DNA from: Bigelowiella natans CCMP2755
Lineage: Eukaryota; Cercozoa; Chlorarachniophyceae
DNA: 23,515 nt
Direction: 5' to 3'
Assembly (NCBI GenBank): GCA_000320545.1
Contig: ADNK01001959.1
Span: forward strand, 1-23,515
Numbering within the stretch: position 1 is the stretch's first letter; every line of letters begins with the position of its first letter. The position numbers and the translations under genes were made by a program. Below the pieces are notes generated by a model. It was not told where the DNA came from and searched no databases. It worked only from the letters and a program-made list of their open reading frames with translations. Shown piece after piece: positions 9,267 to 19,517 of this stretch.

Positions 9267-12070
9267 ACTCGCGCATGTAAGAAAAGGAAAGACTTAAAAA
9301 AAACGGGAGACCTGATAGCTGAGGTCCGTCACCCCACCGACGTGTGGTGTCAGTATCACGTTTGCGCCGATTTCATCACGCAATCGATGTAGTTGCCCTG
9401 AGGTTTAGCAATTAATGTAGAATTCTCATACCCCTAGCTTACCATCACATGGGACTTCACCCATTAATCCTACGCCGTCCAGAAGTTTCGAAAGGTGTCA
9501 TTACTATATTACCTACACCATCCATCAATCTGCTAGGATCCTCACTCAAGGATAAAAACGGCTCCCTCCAAAAAACATCCGTCGCAAATCCGCCCAACTG
9601 TCCACTGGAAAGTCCCGATGTTACTGTACGATGTATTGAGGAATTATGTTGCCTTTTACGACGATAAGGGAGTAGCGACTACAAACACTGGTAAACCAAC
9701 ACACACATTCTAGTATAGACTGAATGGTAGAAGTAGGAAAATTTTGAAAAAGCACAAAGAAATAACGATTGCGAATCTTAAACTCCATTTCCCCCTTATT
9801 TGACTGACTTGCATCCAGGCTACAAACTGGCCCCCTTGCGACATTTATGACCATGAGTCCTGTCATTTTGATGAAGGAAAATCATGAACATTGTACATGC
9901 CAATATTTAGCATAGAAAGACGTAACAATCGTGGGGAGAGAAAAGTACTATCTACGGATTCACAACGCCAGCGGCATTTTGGATGGAAAGCACAAATAGG
10001 GTTTATCATAGTACCTTTCCTAGCTTTGTCGATGAAATCGCTATTAACAAGCTCTCTGATGTAACATAATATATGTTAAAATCCAACTGATCTAGGTGGC
10101 AGCGGCCCAATTCAATGTTTGCATCAAACAGGGAGAAAGTATCAATTGCATAACAGAATGCCGACAGAGGAAACTACACCAAACAACCTAGTTTGACAGT
10201 TGAGAGGACAACACACGATCAGCGCATGAGCGCTCTCCAAGGCTTTATCCAGACCCTCCCCTTAGTTTTACGATATTTTTGTGTAAAATTGTCAGTGGTA
10301 AGGAGGTGACAGGGCAGAATGTAATCTGGACGGGCACAAATAAAACACGAGTGCGAGGAGCACGATTGTATCGATGTTTATTCTGTCAAGGAATAGAAGG
10401 AGAAGCAAAGGAAGTTACTATTCCGTCTATTCTCGAAATTCATCACGCACAAGAATGATAATTCTCTCCTGCTTCGAACTTATTATATCAGCCACCGTGA
10501 GTCGCAGTCTTATCGACGATGGAAAGGTCCTCTTCACTCCATTTGCCGTTTCTCACGCCTTCAACCAATGATACAAAACAAACATCGTAACCACGTATCC
10601 CTTCGGTTTATGTGTTTTGGATTCAGAGAGATGTAGAGCAAAGAACTTCAGTGCTGAGAGCGCACACCTGTTATTTCCACTTCGAACGGTTTTAGCCTAT
10701 AAGGACGTAATTTTATCATTGTGCATATATCAAGGAACAGGAGTGGAAAATTGTGAAGGAGGAATGCAAAGACAGAAGAGAAAAGAAAAGGAATGCTGAC
10801 AGGGGGTTAATCGAACAGAAGTGCGAACCTTTTGGCTAAGGCTTTTCCAATGGACCCGAAACCTAGTATCTGTTTTACACCACATAGAGAAAAGAAGAAG
10901 GATAGCAGCATCACGATAGTAGTAGGAGGAGAGTGTGAGATGTTGTGTACCAGGCCCAAATTTTCTCACATTTTTTAACATACCACCACAGATTTGCCCT
11001 TCATTGCATATCCTGGCAGTGTTTATTAGATCGATGTCAACGAAAATAAACCTAGCTCGCTTCATTGATATATTAGCTAATATGATGACACACCTAATGG
11101 CGATCCCAGGACACGGTTCTGCAATTCTTTCTCCATCATACTCTTTTTCACGTTGGCAACACATTCTGTTAATATCTCATGATTACAAGTGTTCATATGA
11201 AACACCTGCTGGCGGAGAAGACCAAGGAGCAGATAGACCGCATGTTCTGCTGTGGAGACCTGTGTGAGTGATACGTAATTTATGCGAACGCCATGTCATT
11301 CAAGATGATGTAGGCTGAGCTGAAAATTGCTAAAAGATAGATAAATTATTGAGCGTATCTATCGTCTCCCCTATTGTTGTATGCTTCTCCTTGCTTCCCC
11401 CTTGCCCGCGCGCAACTGCGTTGGATGAAACTCGTACCCCATTTCCACTTCCTGCTGGAATATTTGCAACAGCTACCCCCAACTCTCTGGCTGTAAGTTA
11501 ACGGCAATATATGCGTTAGCAAAGGGCACAGCCAATTAGATCAATCCTCAATGTGTACCTGACACGGCATCGACACCTTCTATTCCAGCTCCGTATTGAT
11601 AAATTAGTCGCAGGTTGCCCTTCTCCGCTCCCAATTTAATCCTCTCCCTAGGGAACTTGGACATCAAGGGGCACGCCACATCGCAATCGACTATCTTCGT
11701 GTCCACTTCCTCGTTTTGGCAGGTGTGCACTTCCCACCTGGACCCCTCTGGCGTCTTGGAGAGGACGTCGCGAACTAGTTTGGCACCAGCCGAAAAATCT
11801 GGTCCAAGATTTATCACAATTTGTTTGAGGAGCAATACATAGGGGGGGGTGTAATCTGCAAGATTACCTGTGCCGCAAAACAGAATTTTTCTCGTTCTTC
11901 CTGGAGCGTTAGAGTGTAAGCATCGTGAGCCAAGAAGGTTCCACACGTTGCTTTTTACAGAGATGCAGAGTCGTTCCTTTCCCCTAAGCACACAGAAGCG
12001 AATAAGTAAATATAAAGGTCTTGCAGAAGCCTGGTCAAAACCTTGAAAACATGCTTCGCTGGAGTAGCAT
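9054..12070 (-). CDS. D-isomer-specific 2-hydroxyacid dehydrogenase (3-phosphoglycerate dehydrogenase-like), 387 aa, 16 exons
   Basis: Exons, 5' to 3': 12042-12070, 11868-11983, 11559-11798, 11438-11490, 11206-11259, 11094-11142, 10984-11012, 10829-10869, 10668-10696, 10496-10558, 10188-10242, 10015-10055, 9809-9859, 9513-9623, 9312-9397, 9054-9170 (TGA). They sum to 1164 nt, exactly 388 codons. The N-terminus (MLLQRSMFSR...) is Arg/Ser-rich and acid-poor, like an organelle leader. The substrate half has LRLIYQYGAGIEGVD. The NAD-binding motif is ILGFGSIGKALAKR (about 191-204). The catalytic residues of the family are all present: Arg in INVARG (about 275), Glu in DVFWREP (about 304), His in LTPHVGGVT (about 339). 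The wording around NRVLGSPLG, GKSVVILG and AKRLKPF resembles the plant/algal D-2-hydroxyacid dehydrogenase-like clade. The family reduces 2-keto acids or oxidises D-2-hydroxy acids with NAD(P); the substrate cannot be told from sequence. The first exon is the least certain part. Confidence 0.93.
9208..9262. repeat. Compound (CA)n(GA)n microsatellite in the last intron of the dehydrogenase gene
   Basis: CA repeats (about 9208-9233) switch directly to GA (9234-9262). On the coding (minus) strand this is CT followed by GT, placed about 40 nt before the final acceptor at 9171. Confidence 0.9.
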
Positions 12071-12718
12071 CTCGGCAAGACCGTTGGGGGGGTGGGGGGG
12101 GGGTGTCGAGAATGGGCTTTGAGGCAATGGGAAAATCCTCTGCCGGAGAGTTTCAATGATCACACAGCGCGAAAGAGAGGAAGATCGATCTTCGTTGATC
12201 CCTAATGACTATTCGTATCGGGAAAACATCCTACAATTTTTAACGTGCAATTCCCCGATTATGGAAGATCTGTCTTCCTTGCATTCTCATCTGCGGCACC
12301 AGGCAAGTGGCAGGGATAGCCTCGAGAATTGCTGGATAGATCTGGGATACATTAAGAAGCTGAGGAGGGAGGGGGGGAGGCCAAGGAGGATGAGGAGGAG
12401 GAGGAGGAGGGTCTGCTTGAGCAAGCAGCAGCTCGCTGTGTTTCATTCGGTTTTGGCTACTCGTGGTACGATAGTCGTGGTTCGTAAGGGAAATAATGGT
12501 GTTTAAAGTCGCGATAGCATGGATTCCGGTAGATTTTGTCCGTACGTCTTTCGGTTTTTGATGTCGCACCTTTGAAAAGGGAAGACGACGTAGACCCAGA
12601 TAGCAGATAGCCTCAGAACAGAGGTCGACCTCCATTCCTTCCCGACTTTCATCTGTGCGTCCTCAGCGCTCGATTGTGGTGTTTCAGGCAAGATCCTAGA
12701 TCGTGAACAGGCCCGGCT
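12071..12718. promoter_or_regulatory. Presumed bidirectional promoter region
   Basis: The dehydrogenase (minus) and the 138-aa protein gene (plus) start 648 bp apart and point away from each other, so both promoters should lie here. It contains a G-rich run at about 12086-12104 and a GGA-rich purine tract at 12360-12410. No TATA box or other defined element could be assigned. Open frames inside lack coding character. Confidence 0.4.
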
Positions 12719-13430
12719 ATGCACCGTGCATTATTGAGTTGCTCACGGAGAATAGCGTCCAGGAAGCTGATTATTTCGCCAACGGTAGCGTTCGGCCGAC
12801 CTGTTGCCGTTAGTTCTCTCGGGGTTGATGGGAGGCAGCAAGGATGCTTTCGAGCCTTCTGTGATCGGAGTGTAGTCGAAGCAAGCCTTGATCTTGAGAA
12901 AAGGGCAAAAGAATGGCGATCGGTGAGACTCCGAAATGCGCAGCCCCCATGATTACAAATCCATTCATGCGAGAGTGGAATGGGAGAGAAAGGGAGTTAG
13001 TGTTTGAATCGTTACATTAAATCCTCGCGCTATACGTACTCGTAATAATAGACCATGAGGAAAGTACGTAAGGAAGATCCCGGGGACATCGACGGAATCA
13101 TTGAAGCAAAAGTCAAAGAGGTGATATCCTCATCATGCATTGTAGGCTTATGTGCATTTGAGCGAGAATAAGTCTATTAAATATTCGATAAGGTGCGGGA
13201 AATGCTTCAATCAGGAACACCCCCCTCCATGGTAGAGGTATGCAAATAGACACTGTTGTGCTCACTTAAATTGACTCCGCCCCAAGTAAATGGACGTTAT
13301 TAAACATCTATTTAACACTCCTTTAAATCAGGCGCAGTTAGAAGAATTTGAGGCCAGTATGAAGGCTTCCCCAAAAATGTCCATGTTCGGAGCGTCTATG
13401 TGGATATTCATGGGGTCAATATTCATCTAA
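12719..13430 (+). CDS. Small protein with mitochondrial-type leader and C-terminal membrane segment, 138 aa, unknown family
   Basis: Four exons, 12719-12922, 13052-13120, 13193-13237 and 13332-13430, all joined in phase 0, give 417 nt (139 codons) ending in TAA. The start is an ATG. The first 35 residues, beginning MHRALLSCSRRIASRK, have Arg/Ser and hydrophobic residues and no acid, the pattern of a mitochondrial presequence. The middle is charged and probably helical (SLDLEKRAKEWRS, GIIEAKVKEVREMLQSG, AQLEEFEASMKA). The last 17 residues, about 122-138, form a hydrophobic Met-rich stretch (MSMFGASMWIFMGSIFI) ending at the stop, as in a tail-anchored or inner-membrane accessory subunit. I do not recognise the family. 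A small respiratory-complex or organelle-assembly protein is a guess from architecture only. Confidence 0.8.
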
Positions 13431-13449
13431 TACACATCGTGCATAATTA

Positions 13450-13491
<42 letters not shown>

Positions 13492-14391
13492 TATTATACA
13501 ATTTATATTACTATCGTCATCATTTCGGGGTATTACGTAGTACCGTGCATTTAAGCGGAGATCGTCACATCGGAGCGTCATATTATAACCAATACCTTTT
13601 TCTACAGCCTGATTTTTTTTGCCTCTTAAAATGTAGGGGTTTGACAGTGTACTCCGTCCTCATGCTTAAAGGGATGGTGGAGGAGAAAAAGGATCAACGT
13701 GCAAAGAGAAAAAGCTAAAAATGTTCTCTCACTGCTAGGACGATTTACACTTAAGAGGCGGTGTGCACAATTTGCATGAAATACTGTAATAGGTCATTGC
13801 TTGGTCTTTGGTCTTTTATCGATGATTTTTAATTTAGAAATCAATGTTATCATCATCGATACAAGAGCACATAAAATATTTATATACGCTTCTAAAGAGC
13901 AGTAACGTTTAATCCTTAAATTGTGCGTCAAGTGCTATGCGGTGCATAAATGCCTGTACACGTTCTCATGAATTTAACGGTTGTGAATCTTAGCTGTTCT
14001 TCCACATGTTGTGTGCTGCCGGACAAAGATAAACTTCTACTTAAAAAATCAGGGTGTGGATTGAATCGGTATCTGATAATTGCATGACACACATGCACAT
14101 TTATCGGATGTACCGCGTCTGCTAGCACAGATGTTGCAATGTGTAATATGTAAAGCAGCATCACAAGCCTGTACGTTATAAACACGGACAACAGAGCGGT
14201 GCTTCAGCTCGTCATGTCAGCATGCAATGTAGCAACGATGCTATGGCGCTTGTGCTATGCACATTGCTGCTACATATTACGTTTGTCAGTCTATTTGCCT
14301 AGTTCACTGCAACACTAAGATAGATGTGCTGACACGCCGTAATCATGGCTTACATGTGCATACATTCAGCTAACAATGAAGTCTTTGATGA
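13431..14391. other. Intergenic stretch with an (AT)n tract
   Basis: An AT run lies at about 13454-13488, just after the stop of the 138-aa protein gene. The rest is AT-rich with no credible gene on either strand. It should hold the 3' ends of two convergent transcripts (12719-13430 plus and 14392-15210 minus). Confidence 0.6.
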
Positions 14392-15210
14392 TCACCACCT
14401 AGTAACGTGCATGGTTCTGTCTATTTTTATTGATCGTTTCTGCCGATGCGACGAGTGTGTTTTTGGGTCGGGCTGAACATTGATTGGCTGCCTTGGTGTT
14501 GTTGTCTTTCCAGCATCTCTGATGAGTTTATTCGTCGGAGCACCAGCCGACATTTTCAAAGTGTTCTCCTGATTTTTTAATTTAGGTTTTTTCGAACCGC
14601 TGAGACAAGCAATTCTCAATCTTTTTCTAACTAACTTGTCTTGATGAGAGAACGCTGATCTGTCTATTCGAATGCGTTTTTTTTTCTCCTTTCTCAGAGA
14701 AGATTGAGCTACTGTATTCATATTCTTCTTTCCGGAAAGTGATCCACTGTTAGATATTTCATTGGTTTCATTGGTGGATTTCTGGCCAACGGGGATAGAG
14801 ATCTTTTGGGAGACGCATAATGATGGTGATGATGATGATGATGCACCCATTGGTTTTGAAATTCGCGATCTCTTCTTGGCAACCATGTTGTTTGCGATGG
14901 AAGCTGCTGGATGGTTAAATCTCTTCAATCCAAAGCGCTCTGCACGTTTTCTCAGCTTTTCAGCGAAATCCTTCTCCTCTCTCGTCAGTGGAGGAGGAGG
15001 GGGAGGGGGAGGAGAGGGTTCTCTCTGTTTGAGCAGAGGTTTATACAGAACGGAGGATGACAGCATCAAGTTTCTTCTCGATCTTTTGGGTTTCCGAGAG
15101 CGCTGTGGCTTGCGCTTCGCGTCGATGTCTTGAAGGATATCGTGTGGAATCATCCTCACAGCTTCTTCGTTCGCGTGTGTGCTGCCGCTGCTAAGTTCGT
15201 TTCCGGTCAT
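14392..15210 (-). CDS. Basic nuclear-type protein with THO1/MOS11 (SARNP)-like motif, 272 aa, single exon
   Basis: One uninterrupted frame from ATG at 15210 to TAG. The protein is strongly basic, with clusters such as AKRKPQRSRKPKRSRR near residues 31-46 and KEKKKRIRIDRS further on, so nuclear localisation is likely. A run of eight prolines (about 67-74) precedes LTREEKDFAEKLRKRAERFG (about 75-94). The RAERFG core is the signature of the C-terminal RNA-binding segment shared by yeast Tho1, plant MOS11 and animal SARNP/CIP29, which work with the TREX mRNA export machinery. No N-terminal SAP domain is visible, and the remainder is Ser/Lys-rich and probably disordered. The family call rests on this one motif. 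It is notable that the gene has no intron among highly fragmented neighbours. Confidence 0.72.
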   Translation of the reverse strand: MTGNELSSGSTHANEEAVRMIPHDILQDIDAKRKPQRSRKPKRSRRNLMLSSSVLYKPLLKQREPSPPPPPPPPLTREEKDFAEKLRKRAERFGLKRFNHPAASIANNMVAKKRSRISKPMGASSSSSPSLCVSQKISIPVGQKSTNETNEISNSGSLSGKKNMNTVAQSSLRKEKKKRIRIDRSAFSHQDKLVRKRLRIACLSGSKKPKLKNQENTLKMSAGAPTNKLIRDAGKTTTPRQPINVQPDPKTHSSHRQKRSIKIDRTMHVTRW

Positions 15211-15323
15211 CCATTCAGTTGGCTAGTAGCTGATTTCGAAACACGAACTAGACAGCGTCAAGGGAGGTGAAGATAATGCTTGCTACCATTCCTTATCACA
15301 CATACACCCTCAAACATCCGCGT

Positions 15324-15367
<44 letters not shown>

Positions 15368-15721
15368 ACACACACACGACGTGCGCTTGGTCAGTTCGGA
15401 GGGCTGCCTTGGGTGTAGGACACGTAGATCCCTGCGATCCAAGATGTTTTCGGCTTAAATTATGAACTTTATTCGTCTATATTGTTGCTTATGTTGGCTT
15501 GGTTGATGGGAAATCGAAGTCCAATTTTCCCCCGAAACACAGGGGTTTTTAGGAAGTTTTGTGTACTTTTTCGCGACCTGTCATTACTGCCACGATGGAG
15601 GATGCCCACATCGACCGGACTCTTGGCCCATTACTCCGACCAGGTGTTACTTCTTCTTGTGAGGTTTTCCCCTCTTGTCCTCTTCCGTGTAAGTTGAGGG
15701 GTGGTTTAGAATACATGTAGG
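15211..15721. other. Intergenic region with a long (CA)n microsatellite
   Basis: CA repeats extend over about 15329-15377. The THO1-like gene (minus) and the kinase gene (plus) diverge here, so the region should hold both promoters and 5' leaders. A GTAAGT at 15689 and a TAG at 15718-15720 resemble splice sites but would enclose only 32 nt. Confidence 0.6.
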
Positions 15722-17157
15722 ATGATCATACCTGCTGCTGCTGCTGCTGCTTTCGTTCCATTTCCAGATAATCCTCCCATCTGCTCGCCTTCCTCGTGTT
15801 CCTCCACCACTGCTGCGAACCACTTTTCACCACTTCCGCTAGTAACAGCGGCGTCTGCTCAGAAGAGTCGCTTTGAGATTGGCAGAATCATTGGAAGAGG
15901 CGCATTTGGAACCGTACACCTTGCAAATTGGAAAGAGAGGTGGTGCGGATAGCGTTCTGGTTCTTATGTTGTCAGGCGTTGCTAGCGGTTCATTTTTGCG
16001 TCAACATCCCGGAGATATGTGCAAGATTATGCCTGAGGTAATCTTAGGTATAACTTAAACAGGAAGATGCAAGTTGCCATCAAAGTAATCGATCTGGAGA
16101 AGAGATCAATCGAAGCGGCTTGGAGAGAAGTGAAAATCATGGGGCTCTTCCGCCATGCCAACATCGTCGCTCAAATCGTCAGTTCTGAAATATACATACA
16201 ACCCAAAATATCCAGAATCTTTAACAAAATGAACGTTTCTTTTTCGCGACATTTTAGGCTGCTTTCACCGTGGACCAAAACGTAACTCTTCTGCGTAGAA
16301 AATTGTCCTTTCTAAATGTGCTTTGCCTCTACAAAGGGCACGCGACCACTCTTGCTCCACCTTTTCGATCTTTGTAACAATGATGGGATTTACCTCAATG
16401 TTTTCCATTATTGGTGCTATCCTTATTTTCCGCAGCTATGGCTTGTACTGCCTTACTACGAAATGGGGTCTTGTAAGGACTTGCTGCAGTACGAGCCGAT
16501 GAAGGCAGGGATAAAGTCCAACCACACGGTTGCCACTATTCTCAAGGTAATAATATTAGTAATAAATAATAGGTTTGAATTATTAGCTGCCTCATTCATG
16601 CCCTACTGAAGTACCGTTTCGTATCCATATTCATCACCTCAAAGTGGCACGTGTATGAGTGTGTGTTTGTGTGTGCGCGCGCGCGTGCGTTGTATATATG
16701 TAGTTCTGTTTAATTGTTTCTCCTGTCCTAGACGCCAAGAAGATCTCTTACTATCCCATATTGCTGTTCGTTGGTCTAAACCAGTTTGTCTTGGAGGGTC
16801 TGTCACACTTGCACCGCTACGGTGTCGCTCATAAGGTGTTGCCTCCTAGACTAGGAGCCTCATCGTTCGAAAGCCAGCAAGCAAGAGATCGTTTTGTTGA
16901 ATCTCGCTGCACGCATAAAACGTTTCTCACTATCTGCAAGATAGCAGTCAAGAATTCGCGATTTGTGATTTGTGCCATTTTACGAATCTAAGCCAACTCC
17001 TTTACCCTACATTCATACATGATCCTCCTCCTCCTCCTCGTATGTGTTTTAGGACATTAAGGCAGAGAACATTCTTATCAGCGTAGAGGGCTCGATAGCA
17101 ATAGCGGATTTTGGAATCGCCTGCGAGGTGTTAGCAACTTTCTACAGCGTTATGACA

Positions 17158-17215
<58 letters not shown>

Positions 17216-18491
17216 AAATATATATGCACTAATAACTCTCGAAAACTAAACAATTTTCCCCAAGAGCTGGGAGATACGACGCAACGGCACCGAGCACAAA
17301 GCAACAGCAAAAGCCAGAGCCTCATCCGCACAAGACAGTTCCTACACCTCGCTCAAATTTGAAGGTAAACTTGGGCGATGGTGAATGTAAAGAAGACATG
17401 CACTACGAAGTAAATGCCGAGGGATGGCGACAAGCACCCCTTGCCTAATAAAATCTTTTGCTATCGGTATATCAGTATCATCATCGTCATGGTGTGAGCT
17501 GTGATGTTATTAGAAATTTTACAAGCAAATACGACTCCCTATGCTGCTGGTGCTCTGCTGCTACTACTACAATGGCTACAACAATTACTACCACTACTAT
17601 CACCACTACTATTATTACTCCTATTGCTGCTGCTAGTACCCGTGATATCGCTGCTGCTTTTACCTTTATGAATGTAGGAACACCGTATCACATGGCCCCA
17701 GAAATTATCACTGGTTCCACTCAAATGACCGACATAAAGTCGTAGTAGCAGTAGTAAGAGTAGTAGTGGGAGTAGTAGTAGGAGTGGTAGCATAAGATGT
17801 GAGCGCCAGCGCTTCATCTTACCACAAGAACAGAAAGCTTGTTTATCTACCTATTTGTTGTCCTACTACAGACTCGATCGTCAGCATTCCTCTATCAAGT
17901 CCACGAGCATTCAGCAGGCATCAAAGCCAAGGAGCGGGTCTCATTCGTCTTGTTCGACTGTTGTGGACACGGCGGCCAATGGAGGAGGAGAAGGGGGGGG
18001 GGGGGGATTTGCTCCCTGTTCCAATCATCATTATAGGGTTGTGGTTTGTGTGTTTATACTCGTTTTTGAAATATCTACACTATACTAACACACATTTGCA
18101 CGCACGTGCTTACAACGTGACAACCTCAGAAAGCAGATGTCTGGTCAGTTGGAATTACCGCCCTTCAAATCGGGTAAGAAGTAGATGTAAGCTAAGAGGA
18201 GGAGGAGGCGGAGAAGGAGTAAGAAGAAATAGAAATATCATTATTTTACGGTAGTGTTAGCCAACACAACCTCTTTGTATGCATACTCTCCACTCCGGGG
18301 TTTCTTCCTCACTACCTCACAATAAAGATGAAGGTGAGGGGGGGACTCCCAAACTGATTTTGACGTTATGAGCATTCTTCTTTGAACATCCTACGATGAC
18401 ATCTTGTATGAATGACTGACAGGCATGGAAGAGCACCTTACGAAGGAGAAGAGCTCATTCAGGTGAGGAGTGTTTCTTTGGAGGGTGGGAA

Positions 18492-18557
<66 letters not shown>

Positions 18558-18952
18558 TCGGATAGATAAGACAGCTTTCCGTGCTACGAACAGGTCACAA
18601 AAAGAATAGTGCACGACCCCCCGCCAACTGCCGCATATTATCGGTAAGCGACATATAATGGCAGCGTATTCGTAGAAGATCCAGCAGAAGTACTTCTGAT
18701 TCATTGTACGCCTTTGGTAGGACAACTAGTAAAGCACGTTCGCTCTTCAAATTTTGCAAGCACTACCATCAATTCGTCTCGACGGCACTTAATAAGAATG
18801 CAAATGAGCGGCCTTCAGCCAATGCCATGCTGGAATCCAGATTCATAAAGTAAGTGCACGCGTTGTTTTTCGTCGTCGGTATCTGGATGTAATCGATTTC
18901 GCATAGGATAGAACACATAATTTCCTTTTCGCTTGTTAGATCATCCTTCTGA
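15722..18952 (+). CDS. STE20-group serine/threonine protein kinase (OSR1/SPAK/Fray-like catalytic domain), 14 exons
   Basis: Exons: 15722-15939, 16063-16177, 16258-16281, 16436-16546, 16785-16835, 17053-17127, 17265-17364, 17678-17738, 17872 to 17959, 17962 or 18037, 18130-18173, 18423-18462, 18594-18643, 18730-18849, 18940-18952 (TGA). All phases agree, giving about 370-395 aa. Kinase landmarks in order: glycine loop IIGRGAFGTVHLANW, catalytic Lys in MQVAIKVIDLEK (about Lys80), helix-C Glu95, LWLVLPYYEMGS hinge, GVAHKDIKAENILI catalytic loop, IADFGIACE (Asp192), GTPYHMAPEII, KADVWSVGITALQIG, and the conserved late Arg in NERPSANAMLESRFIK. The wording matches the Fray/OSR1/SPAK branch. The HRD motif is HKD. 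The activation segment is long (about 35 residues between ACE and GTP), and a Ser-rich insert follows APE. The protein stops right after the kinase fold, without the CCT docking domain of OSR1/SPAK. The 5' end and exon 9's donor are uncertain. Confidence 0.9.
17164..17214. repeat. Compound (TA)n(GT)n microsatellite in a kinase intron
   Basis: TA repeats to about 17190 switch to GT repeats to about 17214, between the DFG exon and the activation-segment exon. ACT-rich repeats at about 17562-17620 occupy the next intron. Confidence 0.9.
17993..18006 (+). other. G14 homopolymer near the uncertain end of kinase exon 9
   Basis: If exon 9 uses the donor at 18038, this run is translated as a Gly stretch. 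If the donors at 17960 or 17963 are used, it is intronic. All three donors keep the frame, so sequence alone does not decide. In the first case a length error in the run would break the kinase frame. Confidence 0.5.
18495..18554. repeat. Compound (AT)n(GA)n microsatellite in a kinase intron
   Basis: AT repeats of about 30 bp followed without gap by GA repeats of about 30 bp, between exons 18423-18462 and 18594-18643. Confidence 0.9.
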
Positions 18953-19379
18953 AGCCATGCGATGCTCATGTGAAAGTGAAAGCGTTAGGCAAATCTGCTC
19001 GAATCTGATTTTGATCGAGTCGCAACGCTATGTTGTGTGCAATTAATAACGGCTTAGGAAATACGCCAGAGGTATGCGGTATCTTCAAAAAAATCTTTGC
19101 AGCGAGGAGATGCTCGAACGTGTGCGTCGTAGTGCACCATGATGAGTGTGAAGCTATGATTTAAAAAAAACACATGCTCGTCTGGATTAATGGACTGAAT
19201 CTAAGTATGCCTGTGACAATTGCATTTCGTCGCAGCGGCGCACATGTGCATAATAATACTACGCGCTTGTGATAGAGCATTTGCATTGGCGCATGTTCTA
19301 GATGGTGTAGCATAGGCGTATCTGCAACCAGCATCGCATGTATATGCGTATCATTGATGCATAATACATACATATAAAA

Positions 19380-19422
<43 letters not shown>

Positions 19423-19472
19423 GACGAGTTTGAAGAAGGTTTATATGTGTATTCATATGTATATATGTTATG

Positions 19473-19517
<45 letters not shown>

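Noticed and set aside
9449-9512. A dehydrogenase C-terminus reading NIVMTPFETSG, with Phe in place of the catalytic His
   Set aside because: It arises by reading through the GTAATA donor at 9512. The next exon (9312-9397) joins in phase and supplies the proper LTPHVGGVT, so the catalytic His is present.
11984-12156. An extended N-terminus of the dehydrogenase from 12156
   Set aside because: That frame begins at TTG and has no ATG before the catalytic domain. The two-exon start from ATG 12070 agrees in phase and closes the total length exactly.
15482-15720. An upstream coding exon for the kinase (frames MLLMLAWLMG or MEDAHIDRTLG) with a GTAAGT donor
   Set aside because: The intron would be only 32 nt, and the joins give the wrong frame or an immediate stop before the 15722 ATG. 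It is treated as 5' leader.
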